Notes: generated by a model not told the origin, from the letters alone. Positions 26,438 through 35,309 are shown, counted from the first letter of the stretch. The stretch: 37,563 nucleotides of DNA from an uncultured Rhodospirillaceae bacterium (GCA_937880925.1 CALGGB010000266.1:1-37563), one strand, 5' to 3'. Translations and numbers: made by a program.

Positions 26438-27016
26438 TCAGCCGCCCGGATCGTCGGCCGCAAGGTCGCGATCCGGGGCTTTGGCAAACAGCCGGCGCAC
26501 CATCGGCTCGAAGGCTTCCAGCGGCATCGAATCGTAATCCGGATCGAAGCAGTTCTGGTCGTAGTTCTCGCAGAAATCGACGCAGGCCTGGTAGTGCGGG
26601 TGGCCGCGATGGATGTCGCGCGCGTCGGGATCGCGCCCGAAATGGTGATTGTAGTAGTGGGTCTGGAACAGGCCGTGGTGCAGAACGACCCAGTGCACCC
26701 GCTCGCTGACATAGGGCCGCAGGATGGCGGCGGCGAGTTCGGGATGGTTCCAGGGCGCCAGATTGTCGCCGACGTCGTGGAGCAGGCAGGCGACGACCAT
26801 CTCCTCGTCCTCGCCGGCACGGTAGGCGCGGGTCGCCGACTGCAGGGCGTGTTGCAGGCGGTCGATCGGCAGGCCGATGTCGACGTGATCGGGCTTCTTG
26901 AGCTGCTCCAGCACCTCGTCGGCCAGCGGCAGCTCGGCCGCCGCGAAGTTCTCACCGATGATGCGGTAGTCCCGCGCCGTGCCGTCCTTCATGCGGATGA
27001 AGCCGACACGGCGCAT
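26438..27016 (-). CDS. HD-domain protein, paralogue A (possible diiron oxygenase or phosphohydrolase)
   Basis: 192 residues, COG4341-like. Candidate metal ligands are H56, the HD pair H80/D81 (CLLHDVGDN), and later histidines in WVVLHHGLFQ and YYNHHFGRD. The C-terminal block VDFCENYDQNCFDPDYDSM is reminiscent of the MIOX/PhnZ mixed-valent diiron HD oxygenases, where six His/Asp ligands hold two irons. Simple HD phosphohydrolases lack the extra histidines. Function is not proven. Start ATG 27016 has GGGAG upstream and aligns exactly with the paralogue next door. It lies 23 bp downstream of paralogue B and converges with acs. Confidence 0.82.
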   Translation of the reverse strand: MRRVGFIRMKDGTARDYRIIGENFAAAELPLADEVLEQLKKPDHVDIGLPIDRLQHALQSATRAYRAGEDEEMVVACLLHDVGDNLAPWNHPELAAAILRPYVSERVHWVVLHHGLFQTHYYNHHFGRDPDARDIHRGHPHYQACVDFCENYDQNCFDPDYDSMPLEAFEPMVRRLFAKAPDRDLAADDPGG

Positions 27017-27039
27017 GGCGCTTCTCCCGATCCCCGCCT

Positions 27040-27618
27040 TCAGGCCGCGTTGTCGTGGGCGGCGTGGTCGAAGCTCGGCGGCTTGGCGAACAGGCGGCGC
27101 ACCATCGGCTCGAAGGCCGACATGGGCATGGTGTCGAAATCGGGGTCGAAGGCGTTCTGGTCGTACTTCTCGCAGAAGTCGACGCAGGCCTGGTAGTGCG
27201 GATGGCCCTTGAAGCGGTCGCGTTCGTTGCGGTCCAGGCCGAAGTGGTGGTTGTAGTAGTAGGTCTGGAACAGGCCGTGGTGCAGCACGACCCAATAGGT
27301 CCGCTCGCTGACATAGGGGCGCAGGATGCCCGCGGCGATCTGGGCGTGGTTGAACGGCGCCAGCGTGTCGCCGACGTCGTGGAGCAGGGCGGCGACCACC
27401 ATCTCCTCGCTCTGGTTGTCGCGGAAGGCGTGGGTCGCGGCCTGCAGGGAGTGCTCCAGGCGCGTCACCTTGTAGCCGAGATCGATGCGCTCGTTCTCCT
27501 GCAGCAGGCCCAGCACGTCATCGGCCAGGGGCTTGTTGGCCTCCTTCATGGCTTCGCCGATGATCTTGTAATCCTCGGCCGTGCCATCGGCCATGTGAAC
27601 GAAACTCACCTTCTGCAT
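27040..27618 (-). CDS. HD-domain protein, paralogue B (possible diiron oxygenase or phosphohydrolase)
   Basis: 192 residues, the same length as paralogue A and alignable end to end without gaps at roughly 60% identity by eye. Shared blocks include EEMVVA-LLHDVGD, ILRPYVSER, WVVLHHGLFQ, GHPHYQACVDFCE-YDQN and AFEPMVRRLFAK. Candidate metal residues are all conserved. The pair is a tandem duplication that has diverged mainly at the N-terminal third and the C-terminal tail. GGAGG lies 5 nt before ATG 27618. It is the upstream gene of the pair and probably co-transcribed with A. Confidence 0.83.
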   Translation of the reverse strand: MQKVSFVHMADGTAEDYKIIGEAMKEANKPLADDVLGLLQENERIDLGYKVTRLEHSLQAATHAFRDNQSEEMVVAALLHDVGDTLAPFNHAQIAAGILRPYVSERTYWVVLHHGLFQTYYYNHHFGLDRNERDRFKGHPHYQACVDFCEKYDQNAFDPDFDTMPMSAFEPMVRRLFAKPPSFDHAAHDNAA

Positions 27619-27681
27619 TGTCGCCTCCAGCCTTTGCGTTGCCCTATCTCTGGCATTGCCATGGCGCGCCCGCAAGCCCGA

Positions 27682-30195
27682 TCAGCCGGGATCGACATCC
27701 AGCGCATCAAGCGCGGCCTTGCGCAGGGTCTGGCGCAGGCGGGTGTAGCCCGCCCAGGGATCGCGCTCCTTCAGGCGTTCGGCCGCGCTGGCCACGGTGA
27801 CGATCCGGGGCGTGGCGATCTCCTCCAGCGCCTTCCACGAAACCGGCCAGGCGAGCGGCGCGCCTTCCCGGGCGCGCGGCGAATAGGGCGCGATGGCCGT
27901 GGCGCCGCGCTGGTTGCGGAAATGATCGATGAAGATGCGGTCCTTGCGCTTGGCCTTGCTCATGGTCGCGACATATCGCGACGGCGCCTGCTCCTCGAAC
28001 CGCTGGGCAAGCGCCCTGGCAAAGGCCGTGATCACGGGCCAGTCGTGGCGCCGCTCGATCGGCACCACGACATGAATGCCCTTGCCGCCGGTGAGCAGGG
28101 GAAAGCTCTCCAGGCCCAGGGCGTCGAGAGCCTGGCGCATGTCGGCGGCGGCACGCTTGACCGCCGGGAAGCCGACCGCAGTGTCCGGATCGAGATCGAA
28201 AACGATGCGCTCGGGCCGCTCGATCCGGTCGATGCGTGAGCCCCAGACGTGGAACTCCAGAACGCCGACCTGGGCGGCGTTCACCAGGGCCTTGCGGTCG
28301 GCGATGTAGAGGTAGTCTTCCGTCTCGCCGTTCTTCTGCTCCACGGCCAAGCTGTCGAAGGTCTCGGGGAAACCCTTGCCCCCGTGACGCTGGAAAAAGC
28401 ACTGGCCCGTGCGGCCCTCGGGGCAGCGCACCAGGGAGACCAGGCGGTCGGCAAGATAGGGCAACATGCGCGGCGCGGCGGCGGCCAGGTATTCGGCCAG
28501 TTCCCGCTTGGTGATGTCCTGGCTGGGGAAGAGCATGCGGTCGGGATGGGTAAGGCGCACGCCGGCGACGGTCGCTGCCTCCTCGTCCCCGGCATTGCGG
28601 GCTGCTTTCTTCATGGTCCTTGCTCCCCGGCCCGGGTCGGGCCTTTCGGGTTTGACCTCTGCGGCGGGTTTGTCCTCGCGCAGGCCGAGGTAACGACCGT
28701 GGCACACCATGCCGTCGCCGGTGAAGCCGGCAAGGGCGATCTGGGCGACCAGTTCCGGACGCACCCAGCGGGCTTCGCGCGCGATCTCTGCCGGCACCTC
28801 CTTGAGCGGCGCCGTCTTGCGCGACAGCGTCCTGAAGCGCGCGGCAAGGTCATCGAGCGTGGCGCCGTCGAAGCCGGATCCGGCGCGCCCGGCATAGACC
28901 AGCGCGCCGTCGACGTTCTGAGCGAGAAGGATGGAGGCAAAGGGCCGATCCCTCTCCGAGGGACGCCAGCCGACGATGACGAATTCCTGGGTCTTGTCGC
29001 ATTTGATCTTCAGCCAGGACTTGCCCCGCCCGGCGCGATAGGTGGCATCGGCCCGTTTGGCGATGATGCCTTCGAAGCCTTTGGCGCAGAGTTCGGCGAG
29101 CATCGCCTTGCCGCCGCCCTCGACATGATCGGAATAGAACACCGGGCCGTTGCGCGGCGCCTTGGCGAGCAGGCGCTTCAGGCGCTTTTTGCGCTCGAGC
29201 AGGGTCTGGCCGCGCAGGCTCCTGCCGCCCTCGGCCAGCAGATCGAAGACGAAAGACTCGACGCCCCGGCCATCCTCGCTCAAGGCCTTCTGCAGGGCCG
29301 AGAAGTCGGTGCGGCCTTCCCTGCTGACCGCGGCAACCTCGCCGTCGAGCAGGGCGCCATCGAGATCGAGGTCGGCCAGTGCCCGGGGCAGCCTGCCGAA
29401 CTTGTCGGTCCAGTCGAGGCCGTTGCGCGTGTAGAGGCGGACGTCCGGTCCGTTGAGTGCAGCCTGGATGCGATAGCCGTCGAACTTCACCTCATAGACC
29501 CAGTTATCGCCCTCGGGCACGTCCTCGACTAGGGTCGCGAGCATCGGCTTGGCGAAGCCGGGCAGCTTGCCACCGCGCTTGCGGGCTTTCGCCTTCTTCG
29601 CGGCATCGCCGGGATGGGTGAGGTCCTTGGCAATGGCGCTCATGGCGCGGCCGCTGACGATGCTGGTCTCGGCCTGCCTGGTGATGTCGCCCTTGCGGTC
29701 GGCGGCTTCGTCCCTGTCCTTGATCAGCAGCCAGTTCTCCCGCTTCTCCTTCTTTTTCGGCTTCATGCGCACCAGGGCCCAGGCGCCCTTGAGGCGCTGG
29801 CCGTGGAGGGCGAACTTGAGCTTGCCCTCCTCCAGGCCCTTGTGCGGATCCTCCAGCGGCTCCCAGGTCCCGGTGTCCCAGAGCATCACCGTGCCGGCGC
29901 CGTAGTGGCCTTCCGGGATCGTGCCCTCGAAGCTGCCGTAGTCGACCGGGTGATCTTCGGTTCGCACGGCCAGACGCTTGTCGGCGGGGTTGAGGCTGGG
30001 GCCGCGTGTCACCGCCCAGCTTTTCAGCACGCCGTCGAGTTCCAGGCGGAAGTCGTAGTGCAGCCGCGTCGCATCGTGCTTCTGGATGAGATAGGCATTG
30101 CCCTTCCTGCGGGCGAGCCTGCCCTTGGGCTCGGGCGTCTCCTTGAAGGAGCGCTTGGCGCGGTAGGTGTCGAGCGCACCGCTGCCGCGCGCCAT
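27682..30195 (-). CDS. ligD: Multifunctional NHEJ DNA ligase D
   Basis: An 837-residue LigD with the order phosphoesterase, ligase, polymerase. The phosphoesterase (about 33-150) shows KHDATRLHYDFRLE, EDHPVDYGSFEG and IPEGHYGAG. The ATP-dependent ligase (about 212-510) has the AMP-accepting Lys K237 in YEVKFDGYRI, then LDGEV and EGIIAKR. The polymerase/primase domain (about 550-830) has CPEGRTGQCFFQRHGGKGF, the metal-binding DLDPD, and LLTGGKGIHVVVPI. It processes and seals double-strand breaks with Ku. Start ATG 30195 shares one base with the ku stop (TGATG), so the two are coupled. Confidence 0.96.
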   Translation of the reverse strand: MARGSGALDTYRAKRSFKETPEPKGRLARRKGNAYLIQKHDATRLHYDFRLELDGVLKSWAVTRGPSLNPADKRLAVRTEDHPVDYGSFEGTIPEGHYGAGTVMLWDTGTWEPLEDPHKGLEEGKLKFALHGQRLKGAWALVRMKPKKKEKRENWLLIKDRDEAADRKGDITRQAETSIVSGRAMSAIAKDLTHPGDAAKKAKARKRGGKLPGFAKPMLATLVEDVPEGDNWVYEVKFDGYRIQAALNGPDVRLYTRNGLDWTDKFGRLPRALADLDLDGALLDGEVAAVSREGRTDFSALQKALSEDGRGVESFVFDLLAEGGRSLRGQTLLERKKRLKRLLAKAPRNGPVFYSDHVEGGGKAMLAELCAKGFEGIIAKRADATYRAGRGKSWLKIKCDKTQEFVIVGWRPSERDRPFASILLAQNVDGALVYAGRAGSGFDGATLDDLAARFRTLSRKTAPLKEVPAEIAREARWVRPELVAQIALAGFTGDGMVCHGRYLGLREDKPAAEVKPERPDPGRGARTMKKAARNAGDEEAATVAGVRLTHPDRMLFPSQDITKRELAEYLAAAAPRMLPYLADRLVSLVRCPEGRTGQCFFQRHGGKGFPETFDSLAVEQKNGETEDYLYIADRKALVNAAQVGVLEFHVWGSRIDRIERPERIVFDLDPDTAVGFPAVKRAAADMRQALDALGLESFPLLTGGKGIHVVVPIERRHDWPVITAFARALAQRFEEQAPSRYVATMSKAKRKDRIFIDHFRNQRGATAIAPYSPRAREGAPLAWPVSWKALEEIATPRIVTVASAAERLKERDPWAGYTRLRQTLRKAALDALDVDPG

Positions 30196-31106
30196 CAGCT
30201 TGCCTTGCGTTTCCGCGCGGTGGGGGCGGCCTTGCCGCCCGAGGACTTCACGCTCTTCTTGAGCGCCTCGACCAAGTCGATGATTTCGGCGCCGCCGCCC
30301 TCATCGCCCTCGTCCTCGTCGATCTCCACCGGCTTCTTCTTGGCCTTGGCATCGATCAGTTCGCGCAGCGCGACCGTGTAGCTGTCGTGGAACTTGCTCG
30401 GATCGAAGGGCCCGGCCTTCTTGTCGATGAGCTGTTTTGCCAGGGCCAGCAGTTCCTTGTCGGGCTCGACATCCTCGACCTCGGCAAAAAAGGGCGCCGA
30501 TTCCCGGACCTCATCGTCAAAGCGCAGGGTTTCGAGCAGCAGGCCGCGACCGCACGGCTTGATCGCGCCGATGTGCTCGCGCCCGCGCATGACGAACTGG
30601 CCGAGCGCGGTGTGCTTGCTGGCGCGCAGGGCATCGCGCAGCACGCCATAGGCCTCTTCGGCCAGATCGCCGTCGGCGACGACGTAATAGGGCCGGTCGA
30701 ACCAGATGGGGTCGATCTCGCCCTGCTCGACGAACTGCACGAGGTCCATGGTCTTCTTGGCCTCGAGCTTCAGTTCGTCGATCTCCTCGGGCTCCAGCAG
30801 GACGTAACGGCCCTTGCCGAGGTCGAAGCCCTTGACGATCTCGTCGGTGTCGACGGGGCCGATGCCCGGCACTGTCTTGGTGTAACGCACGCGTTTGCCC
30901 GAGGGCTCGTGGATCTGATGCATGGCGATGCGCGCGCCGGTCTTGCTCGCCGAATAGAGCTTCACCGGCACCTGAACCAGCGCCAGGCGCAGGTTGCCCT
31001 GCCAGACCGGCCGCGTGCCGCCGACGGAGGGTCCGTCGGCGGACTTGCGGCTGGAGCGCTTGGCTGCCGTTTTCTTGGCGGCAGCCTTCTTGGTCGAACG
31101 TGCCAT
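30195..31106 (-). CDS. ku: Non-homologous end-joining protein Ku
   Basis: A 303-residue bacterial Ku that binds DNA ends and recruits LigD. The core starts at WQGNLRLALVQVPVKLY and includes QIHEPSGKRVRY, DTDEIVKGF, YYVVAD, ALGQFVMRGREHIGAIKP, LLLETLRF and PFDPSKFHDSY. A Lys/Arg-rich N-terminal extension of about 30 residues and a basic C-terminal tail (SGGKAAPTARKRKAS) are added to the usual core; the latter type of tail promotes DNA threading in other Ku proteins. GGAG lies 8 nt before ATG 31106. It sits between katE and ligD in one strand run. Confidence 0.96.
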   Translation of the reverse strand: MARSTKKAAAKKTAAKRSSRKSADGPSVGGTRPVWQGNLRLALVQVPVKLYSASKTGARIAMHQIHEPSGKRVRYTKTVPGIGPVDTDEIVKGFDLGKGRYVLLEPEEIDELKLEAKKTMDLVQFVEQGEIDPIWFDRPYYVVADGDLAEEAYGVLRDALRASKHTALGQFVMRGREHIGAIKPCGRGLLLETLRFDDEVRESAPFFAEVEDVEPDKELLALAKQLIDKKAGPFDPSKFHDSYTVALRELIDAKAKKKPVEIDEDEGDEGGGAEIIDLVEALKKSVKSSGGKAAPTARKRKAS

Positions 31107-31119
31107 GGTCCAGTCTCCG

Positions 31120-31141
31120 GGGCGGCCCGCGCGGACCGCCC
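31120..31141 (-). repeat. GC-rich hairpin in the katE-ku gap
   Basis: GGGCGGCCC (31120-31128) and GGACCGCCC (31133-31141) form a 9-bp stem (one G-U pair in the transcript) with a 4-nt GCGC loop. It lies between the katE stop and the ku SD. There is no U-run. It could weaken read-through into ku or protect an mRNA end. Confidence 0.45.
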
Positions 31142-31153
31142 GCTGCCGGTGGG

Positions 31154-33265
31154 TTACGAAGCGAGCTTCTTCTCGCGCGGCCAGAAGCGCAGCTTGCGGG
31201 CCGAGGTGAGGAAGCTCTTGGCCGCGGTCTTGCCCGAAAGCTCGACCACCGCCTCGTCGCGGTCGGCCTTGGCGATGCCGGCGGCATCGAGCAGTGCCGC
31301 GGCGGCGACGTTGTGGCCGATGTACTTCATGTGGGCGAAGGCATCGGTGACGAAGTCCTTGGCCGAGGGATCCTTCGACAGCGTCTTGGCCGAGGCCTCC
31401 GAGAGCACCACGGTGACGACGTCGAAGAAGACCGAGGGCGAACCGGCGAGCTGGCCGTCGGCGGGGATGGTCTCGCCGCCCGCCGCCTTCACGCCGCCGA
31501 TCCTGGGCGCGACGACGAAGAAGCTCGCCCCCTCGTCCTTGGCGGCCTTGGCCAGGGCATCGACTATCGCCTTGTCGGCGCCCTCACCGACCAGACAGGC
31601 GACCTTCCGGCCTTCCAGGGTCTCCTTCATCTTCTTCAACAGGGCCAGCGCCGGCGACGGCTTCAGCTCCTGCGTCTTCACCTTGGCATCAGCCGCCTTG
31701 AGCATGGCGGTCATGCCCAGGCCCTTGGCGACCTTTTCGGCCAGCGCCTTGTCGACATTGAGCAGGTGCCCGACGATCCGCTCGCGGATCGCGGGCGTCT
31801 CGACCTTCGAGAGTTCGAAGGTGAAGGCCGCGGCGATGTGGCCCTGCTCGGTCTCACTCTGGCTGATGTAGAACTGGCGCGCCTGCGAGTAGTGGTCGGC
31901 AAAGGATTCCGGCCGGATACGCATCTTGTCGCCGCTGTCGCGCTGGGCGTAGCTGACGAAGCCCTTGGCCTGCGAAGCGCGCGGACCCTGACCGTCGTCC
32001 AGTGTGCTGGGCTCGTAGTTCACCCGACCCTTGTGCCGCTGCATCTGCATGTGGCCGTCGCGCTGGTTGTTGGCGAACGGGCACTGCGGCTGGTTGACCG
32101 GGATCTGGGCGAAGTTCGGCCCGCCCAGGCGCTTCAACTGCGTGTCGAGATAGGAGAACAGGCGGCCCTGCAAGAGCGGGTCGTTGGAGAAGTCGATACC
32201 GGGCACGATGTTGGCCGGGCAATAGGCGACCTGCTCGGTCTCGGCAAAGAAGTTGTCGGGGTTGCGGTCGAGCACCATGCGGCCGACCACGGTGAGGGGA
32301 ATCTCCTCCTCGGGGATGATCTTGGTCGGATCGAGCACGTCGAAGGCGAAGCTGTCGGCCTGCTCCTGCGTGAAGAGCTGGAAGCACAGTTCCCACTCGG
32401 GATAGTCGCCGTTTTCGATGGCTTCCCAGAAGTCCTTGCGGTGGAAATCCTGGTCGGCGCCGTTGATCTTCACGGCCTCGTCCCAGACCACCGACTGCAG
32501 ACCGAACTTGGGCCGCCAGTGGAACTTCACGAAGGTCGAATCGCCCTTGGTGTTGATCAGGCGGAAGGTGTGGATGCCGAAGCCTTCCATGAAGCGCAGC
32601 GAACGCGGGATGGCCCGGTCCGACATGGCCCACTGGATCATGTGCATCGATTCGGGCGTCAGGGAGATGAAGTCCCAGAAGTTGTCATGGGCCGAGGCGT
32701 TCTGCGGAAAACCCCGGTCCGGCTCCATCTTCACCGAGTGGATCAGATCGGGGAACTTCATGGCGTCCTGGATGAAGAACACCGGAATGTTGTTGCCGAC
32801 CAGGTCAAAGTTGCCTTCCTGGGTGTAGAACTTCACCGCGAAACCACGCACATCGCGCGGCAGATCAACGGACCCGGCGCCGCCGGCCACGGTCGAGAAG
32901 CGCGAGAAGACGGGGATACGCTCGCCGGCCTTCTGCAGGAAAGCGGCGCGCGTGTAGCGGCTCATCGTCTTCGTGCATTCAAAATAGCCGTGAGCGGCGG
33001 TGCCGCGGGCATGAACGATGCGCTCAGGGATGCGCTCGTGGTCGAAATGGGTGATCTTCTCGCGCAGCACGAAATCCTCGAGCAGCGTCGGGCCGCGCTC
33101 GCCGGTCGTGAGCGAATTCTGGTTGTCGGAAACCGGGATGCCCTGCTGGGTCGTCAGGACCGGACCGCCGTCGGCGAGCTGCTGCAGCTCGTCACCGTTG
33201 CCGCGGGTATCGCGTGCCTTGTTGCCGCCCTTGGCCGTCGGCTGAGCGGAATTCTTCTTGGCCAT
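31154..33265 (-). CDS. katE: Large-subunit (clade 2) catalase
   Basis: A 703-residue monofunctional heme catalase of the HPII type. The catalytic His is H85 ([15 protein letters not shown]), the essential Asn is in [11 protein letters not shown], and the heme-ligand Tyr is in [12 protein letters not shown]-terminal flavodoxin/GATase1-like domain (about 550-703, [21 protein letters not shown]) marks the large-subunit clade. The N-terminus is a charged leader of about 50 residues. It detoxifies H2O2 in the cytoplasm. Start ATG 33265 has GGGAG 8 nt upstream. An EcfG-type promoter lies about 60 bp upstream, and ku and ligD follow on the same strand. Confidence 0.97.
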   Translation of the reverse strand: MAKKNSAQPTAKGGNKARDTRGNGDELQQLADGGPVLTTQQGIPVSDNQNSLTTGERGPTLLEDFVLREKITHFDHERIPERIVHARGTAAHGYFECTKTMSRYTRAAFLQKAGERIPVFSRFSTVAGGAGSVDLPRDVRGFAVKFYTQEGNFDLVGNNIPVFFIQDAMKFPDLIHSVKMEPDRGFPQNASAHDNFWDFISLTPESMHMIQWAMSDRAIPRSLRFMEGFGIHTFRLINTKGDSTFVKFHWRPKFGLQSVVWDEAVKINGADQDFHRKDFWEAIENGDYPEWELCFQLFTQEQADSFAFDVLDPTKIIPEEEIPLTVVGRMVLDRNPDNFFAETEQVAYCPANIVPGIDFSNDPLLQGRLFSYLDTQLKRLGGPNFAQIPVNQPQCPFANNQRDGHMQMQRHKGRVNYEPSTLDDGQGPRASQAKGFVSYAQRDSGDKMRIRPESFADHYSQARQFYISQSETEQGHIAAAFTFELSKVETPAIRERIVGHLLNVDKALAEKVAKGLGMTAMLKAADAKVKTQELKPSPALALLKKMKETLEGRKVACLVGEGADKAIVDALAKAAKDEGASFFVVAPRIGGVKAAGGETIPADGQLAGSPSVFFDVVTVVLSEASAKTLSKDPSAKDFVTDAFAHMKYIGHNVAAAALLDAAGIAKADRDEAVVELSGKTAAKSFLTSARKLRFWPREKKLAS

Positions 33266-33326
33266 CTGTGCATCTCCCGTGCGGAATGAGGGCCGCGCGC
33301 CACCGGAGCCGCCGCCGTCCATGGGA

Positions 33327-33352
33327 AACGATCAAACGAAGGCCAGCGTTCC
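33327..33352 (-). promoter_or_regulatory. EcfG-type (general stress response) promoter of katE
   Basis: On the minus strand GGAAC (33348-33352), exactly 17 bp, then CGTT (33327-33330): a full match to the alphaproteobacterial EcfG/RpoE2 consensus GGAAC-N16/17-CGTT. Transcription would begin near 33319, giving a leader of about 55 nt before katE. Catalase, Ku and LigD genes are known members of general-stress regulons in other alphaproteobacteria, which supports the call. Confidence 0.8.
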
Positions 33353-33365
33353 GCCCCAGGAAGAA

Positions 33366-33830
33366 TCAGGCGTAGTCGAGCGGCAGTGCGGTCTCTTCCT
33401 TCAGGGTCTCCATGACGAAGCTGGTGGAGACGTCCTCCAGGGCGATTCGCGCGGTGATGCGCTGGTAGAGGGCATCGAAGGCCTTCATGTTCGGGATCAC
33501 GGCCTTGATCATGTAGTCGGTCTCGCCGGTCATGCGGTAGATCGAGACGACCTCGGGGACGTCGACCACCGCCTTGCGGAAACGCGCCAGCCAATCGGCC
33601 GAATGCTCGCGCGTGCGGATCTGCATGATGGCGATGAGCTCCAGGTTGACCTTGGCGGGATCGACCAGCGCGACACGCCGGGTGATGACGCCGGCCTCCT
33701 CCAGGCGCTTGATCCGCGTCCAGCAGGCATTGCGCGAGAGATGGGCGCGTGCGGCCAGTTCATCGAGCGTCAACGTCGCGTCCTGCTGCAACGCCGCGAC
33801 CAGTGTTCGGTCGAATTGGTCCAATGTCAT
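33366..33830 (-). CDS. Lrp/AsnC-family transcriptional regulator
   Basis: A 154-residue feast/famine regulator. The N-terminal helix-turn-helix is at about 20-45 (TLDELAARAHLSRNACWTRI), followed by a linker strand and the RAM effector domain (IMQIRTREHSADWLARF, VVSIYRMTGETDYMIKAV, ITARIALEDVSTSFVMETLK). Ligand is likely an amino acid. I start at ATG 33830, the family's usual N-terminus (MTLDQFDRTLVAAL). The gene ends 100 bp upstream of katE on the same strand, but katE has its own promoter. A palindrome at 33849-33865 is a likely self-regulatory site. Confidence 0.92.
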   Translation of the reverse strand: MTLDQFDRTLVAALQQDATLTLDELAARAHLSRNACWTRIKRLEEAGVITRRVALVDPAKVNLELIAIMQIRTREHSADWLARFRKAVVDVPEVVSIYRMTGETDYMIKAVIPNMKAFDALYQRITARIALEDVSTSFVMETLKEETALPLDYA

Positions 33831-33848
33831 CCTTACTTTTCCGATCCT

Positions 33849-33865
33849 GTGGGATAGTTTCCCAC
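33849..33865. promoter_or_regulatory. Palindromic candidate Lrp-type operator
   Basis: GTGGGA (33849-33854), 5-nt AT-rich centre, TCCCAC (33860-33865), located 19 bp upstream of the Lrp-family start codon. Length and centre fit Lrp/AsnC sites. It also lies within the leader region of the divergent DUF6356 gene. Confidence 0.5.
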
Positions 33866-33958
33866 GAATGGTAACATGGGGCGGATTCTTTGGAATCCTG
33901 TCCTGCGCGAGCACGTCTAGGATCGTCTCACGTCGGGAAACAAGGGGGAGTAACCACC

Positions 33959-34237
33959 ATGCTGCGTTCCATCGCCTCAGCCTTCGTCGAGCATCCCGCC
34001 AGCGTCGACGAGAGCTACGCCGAGCACGCCGGCTTTGCCGCTTCGTTCGGCGCGACGCTGCTGGTGGCCGGCATGGCCGCGCTGGTCCACGCCGCCCTGC
34101 CCTTCCTGTGCCGCGACACCGCGGGCAACGCCGTGCTGCGCCTCAATCGGCTGATTGCGGCCCGCCGCGCCGCCGCACATCCCCTGCCGGCGGTCAGCCG
34201 TGACCGGCAAGATGGGCGAGACCCGATCCCAGCATGA
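33959..34237 (+). CDS. DUF6356-family small membrane protein
   Basis: 92 residues. It has the family pattern of an FxxHP-xSVxESYxEH segment (residues 9-23), then a hydrophobic helix (about 25-50, FAASFGATLLVAGMAALVHA) and a short C-terminus. Function is unknown; the single membrane segment suggests the inner membrane. GGGGGAG stands 8 nt before ATG 33959. It is divergent from the Lrp gene, and its 3' end overlaps the convergent nickel-exporter gene by 44 bp. Confidence 0.8.
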   Translation: MLRSIASAFVEHPASVDESYAEHAGFAASFGATLLVAGMAALVHAALPFLCRDTAGNAVLRLNRLIAARRAAAHPLPAVSRDRQDGRDPIPA

Positions 34238-35036
34238 TGAGACCGACCACGGCGATCAGCGCGCCCGAAAGATAGGGCGCACGGGCAAACAGGCTATCGA
34301 GCCGTGACGTGCGGCTGCGCGCCGCCGCGATGCCCAGGGCGGTGATGACGCCGACCGCGACCAGCGTCAGCGCCAGCCCGGCGCCGAGCCAGAAGCGGTC
34401 GATCTGCAGGCAGACCAACAGCACCGTGATCGCCGCGGCGCAGGGGATCAGCCCGCCGCCCAGGCCGAAGGTGACGATCTGCCAGGTGGTCGCCTTGCCC
34501 GAACCGAAGGTCCGCTCGATCGCCGCGGCATGCGCCTACGCGTGGGCATCCCCTGCGGCGCCGTGATCGTGATGGTCCCCATGGGCATGGGCATGATCGT
34601 GGTCGTGGCCATGGTCGTGGGCATGGTCATGATCGTGGTGATGTCCGCCACCGTGGTGGTGGTGGTGCCCGTGGTCATGGCCGTGATGGCGGCGCGCGGC
34701 GCTGCGGCTGCGCCACAGGGTGACCGCGGCGATACCCAGCACGACAAGCCCCGAGACGACCATGAACCAGGGTTCGAAGCGCTCGCCGATCAGCTTGTCG
34801 CCCCAGGCGAGCCCGATCAGCGCCAGCAGCCAGACGACGATGCTGTGGGAGAAGGCCGCGCAAAGGCCGAGCAGAACCGCCTGCCCCGCCGTGCCGCGCA
34901 CGGCGATGATGAAGGCCGCCATCATGGTCTTGGCATGGCCGGGCTCCAGGGCGTGGAGCGCGCCCAGGACCAGGGCCGCGGCCATCAGGAATGCAGGTGC
35001 CGCCGCACCCCGCTCGACCAGCGCCGCCAGATCCAT
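34194..35036 (-). pseudogene. rcnA: RcnA-like nickel/cobalt exporter with one in-frame TAG
   Basis: Read through codon 167 (TAG, 34536-34538) this is one intact 280-codon NicO/RcnA protein. The first part has HALEPGHAKTMMAAF (28-42), AAFSHSIVVWLLALIGL and a very His-rich cytoplasmic loop (about 115-160) for metal capture. After the TAG the same frame continues with the conserved AHAAAIERTF, TFGLGGGLIPCAAAITVLL and LFARAPYLSGALI, ending in TGA. No frameshift or other stop is present. In E. coli RcnA the equivalent DAHERAHA has Arg at or next to this point. If TAG stops translation, the product loses the last three membrane helices and should be inactive. It lies 12 bp downstream of its repressor gene. 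Confidence 0.85.
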
Positions 35037-35048
35037 CGGCCGTTCTCC

Positions 35049-35309
35049 CTAGAGGTAACGTGCAATTTCCTGAAACTCGCGCACCAGTTCGCGGGCGCCG
35101 CGGCCCTTGGCGGTGCCTTCCAGGCAATGGTCGATGTGATCGCGGATGTAGATCTGCTTGGCCTTGACCACAGCGCTCTCCACCGCCTGGAGCTGCTGGG
35201 CGACCTCGACGCAGGGCCGTCCCTCCTCGATCATCGCGATGATGCGCTTGAGGTGGCCGTCGGCCCGCTTGAGCCGGTTGACGATATCGGGATGGCTGGC
35301 GTGTTCCAT
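35049..35309 (-). CDS. CsoR/RcnR-family metal-responsive repressor
   Basis: An 86-residue all-helical DUF156 repressor. The metal-site triad is C33, H58 and C62 (GRPCVEV, RDHIDHC), the C-H-C spacing of Cu(I)-CsoR and Ni(II)-InrS; RcnR instead has a Cys-His-His set. N-terminal H3 and H6 could add nickel ligands. Placement directly before an RcnA-like exporter favours nickel or cobalt sensing, closest to InrS. It ends in TAG. The ATG at 35309 abuts an operator palindrome whose 3' arm contains the only SD-like AGGA. Confidence 0.9.
   Translation of the reverse strand: MEHASHPDIVNRLKRADGHLKRIIAMIEEGRPCVEVAQQLQAVESAVVKAKQIYIRDHIDHCLEGTAKGRGARELVREFQEIARYL

Noticed and set aside
31100-33289. A 729-codon open frame opposite katE
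   Set aside because: Antisense shadow of an unmistakable catalase gene.
33889-33920. EcfG-like GGAAT-N17-CGTC before the DUF6356 gene
   Set aside because: One mismatch in each box; too weak to call.
34550-34690. A short-period repeat that looked like a tandem array
   Set aside because: It is the His/Asp-rich codon run of the exporter's cytoplasmic loop, not an independent repeat or CRISPR.
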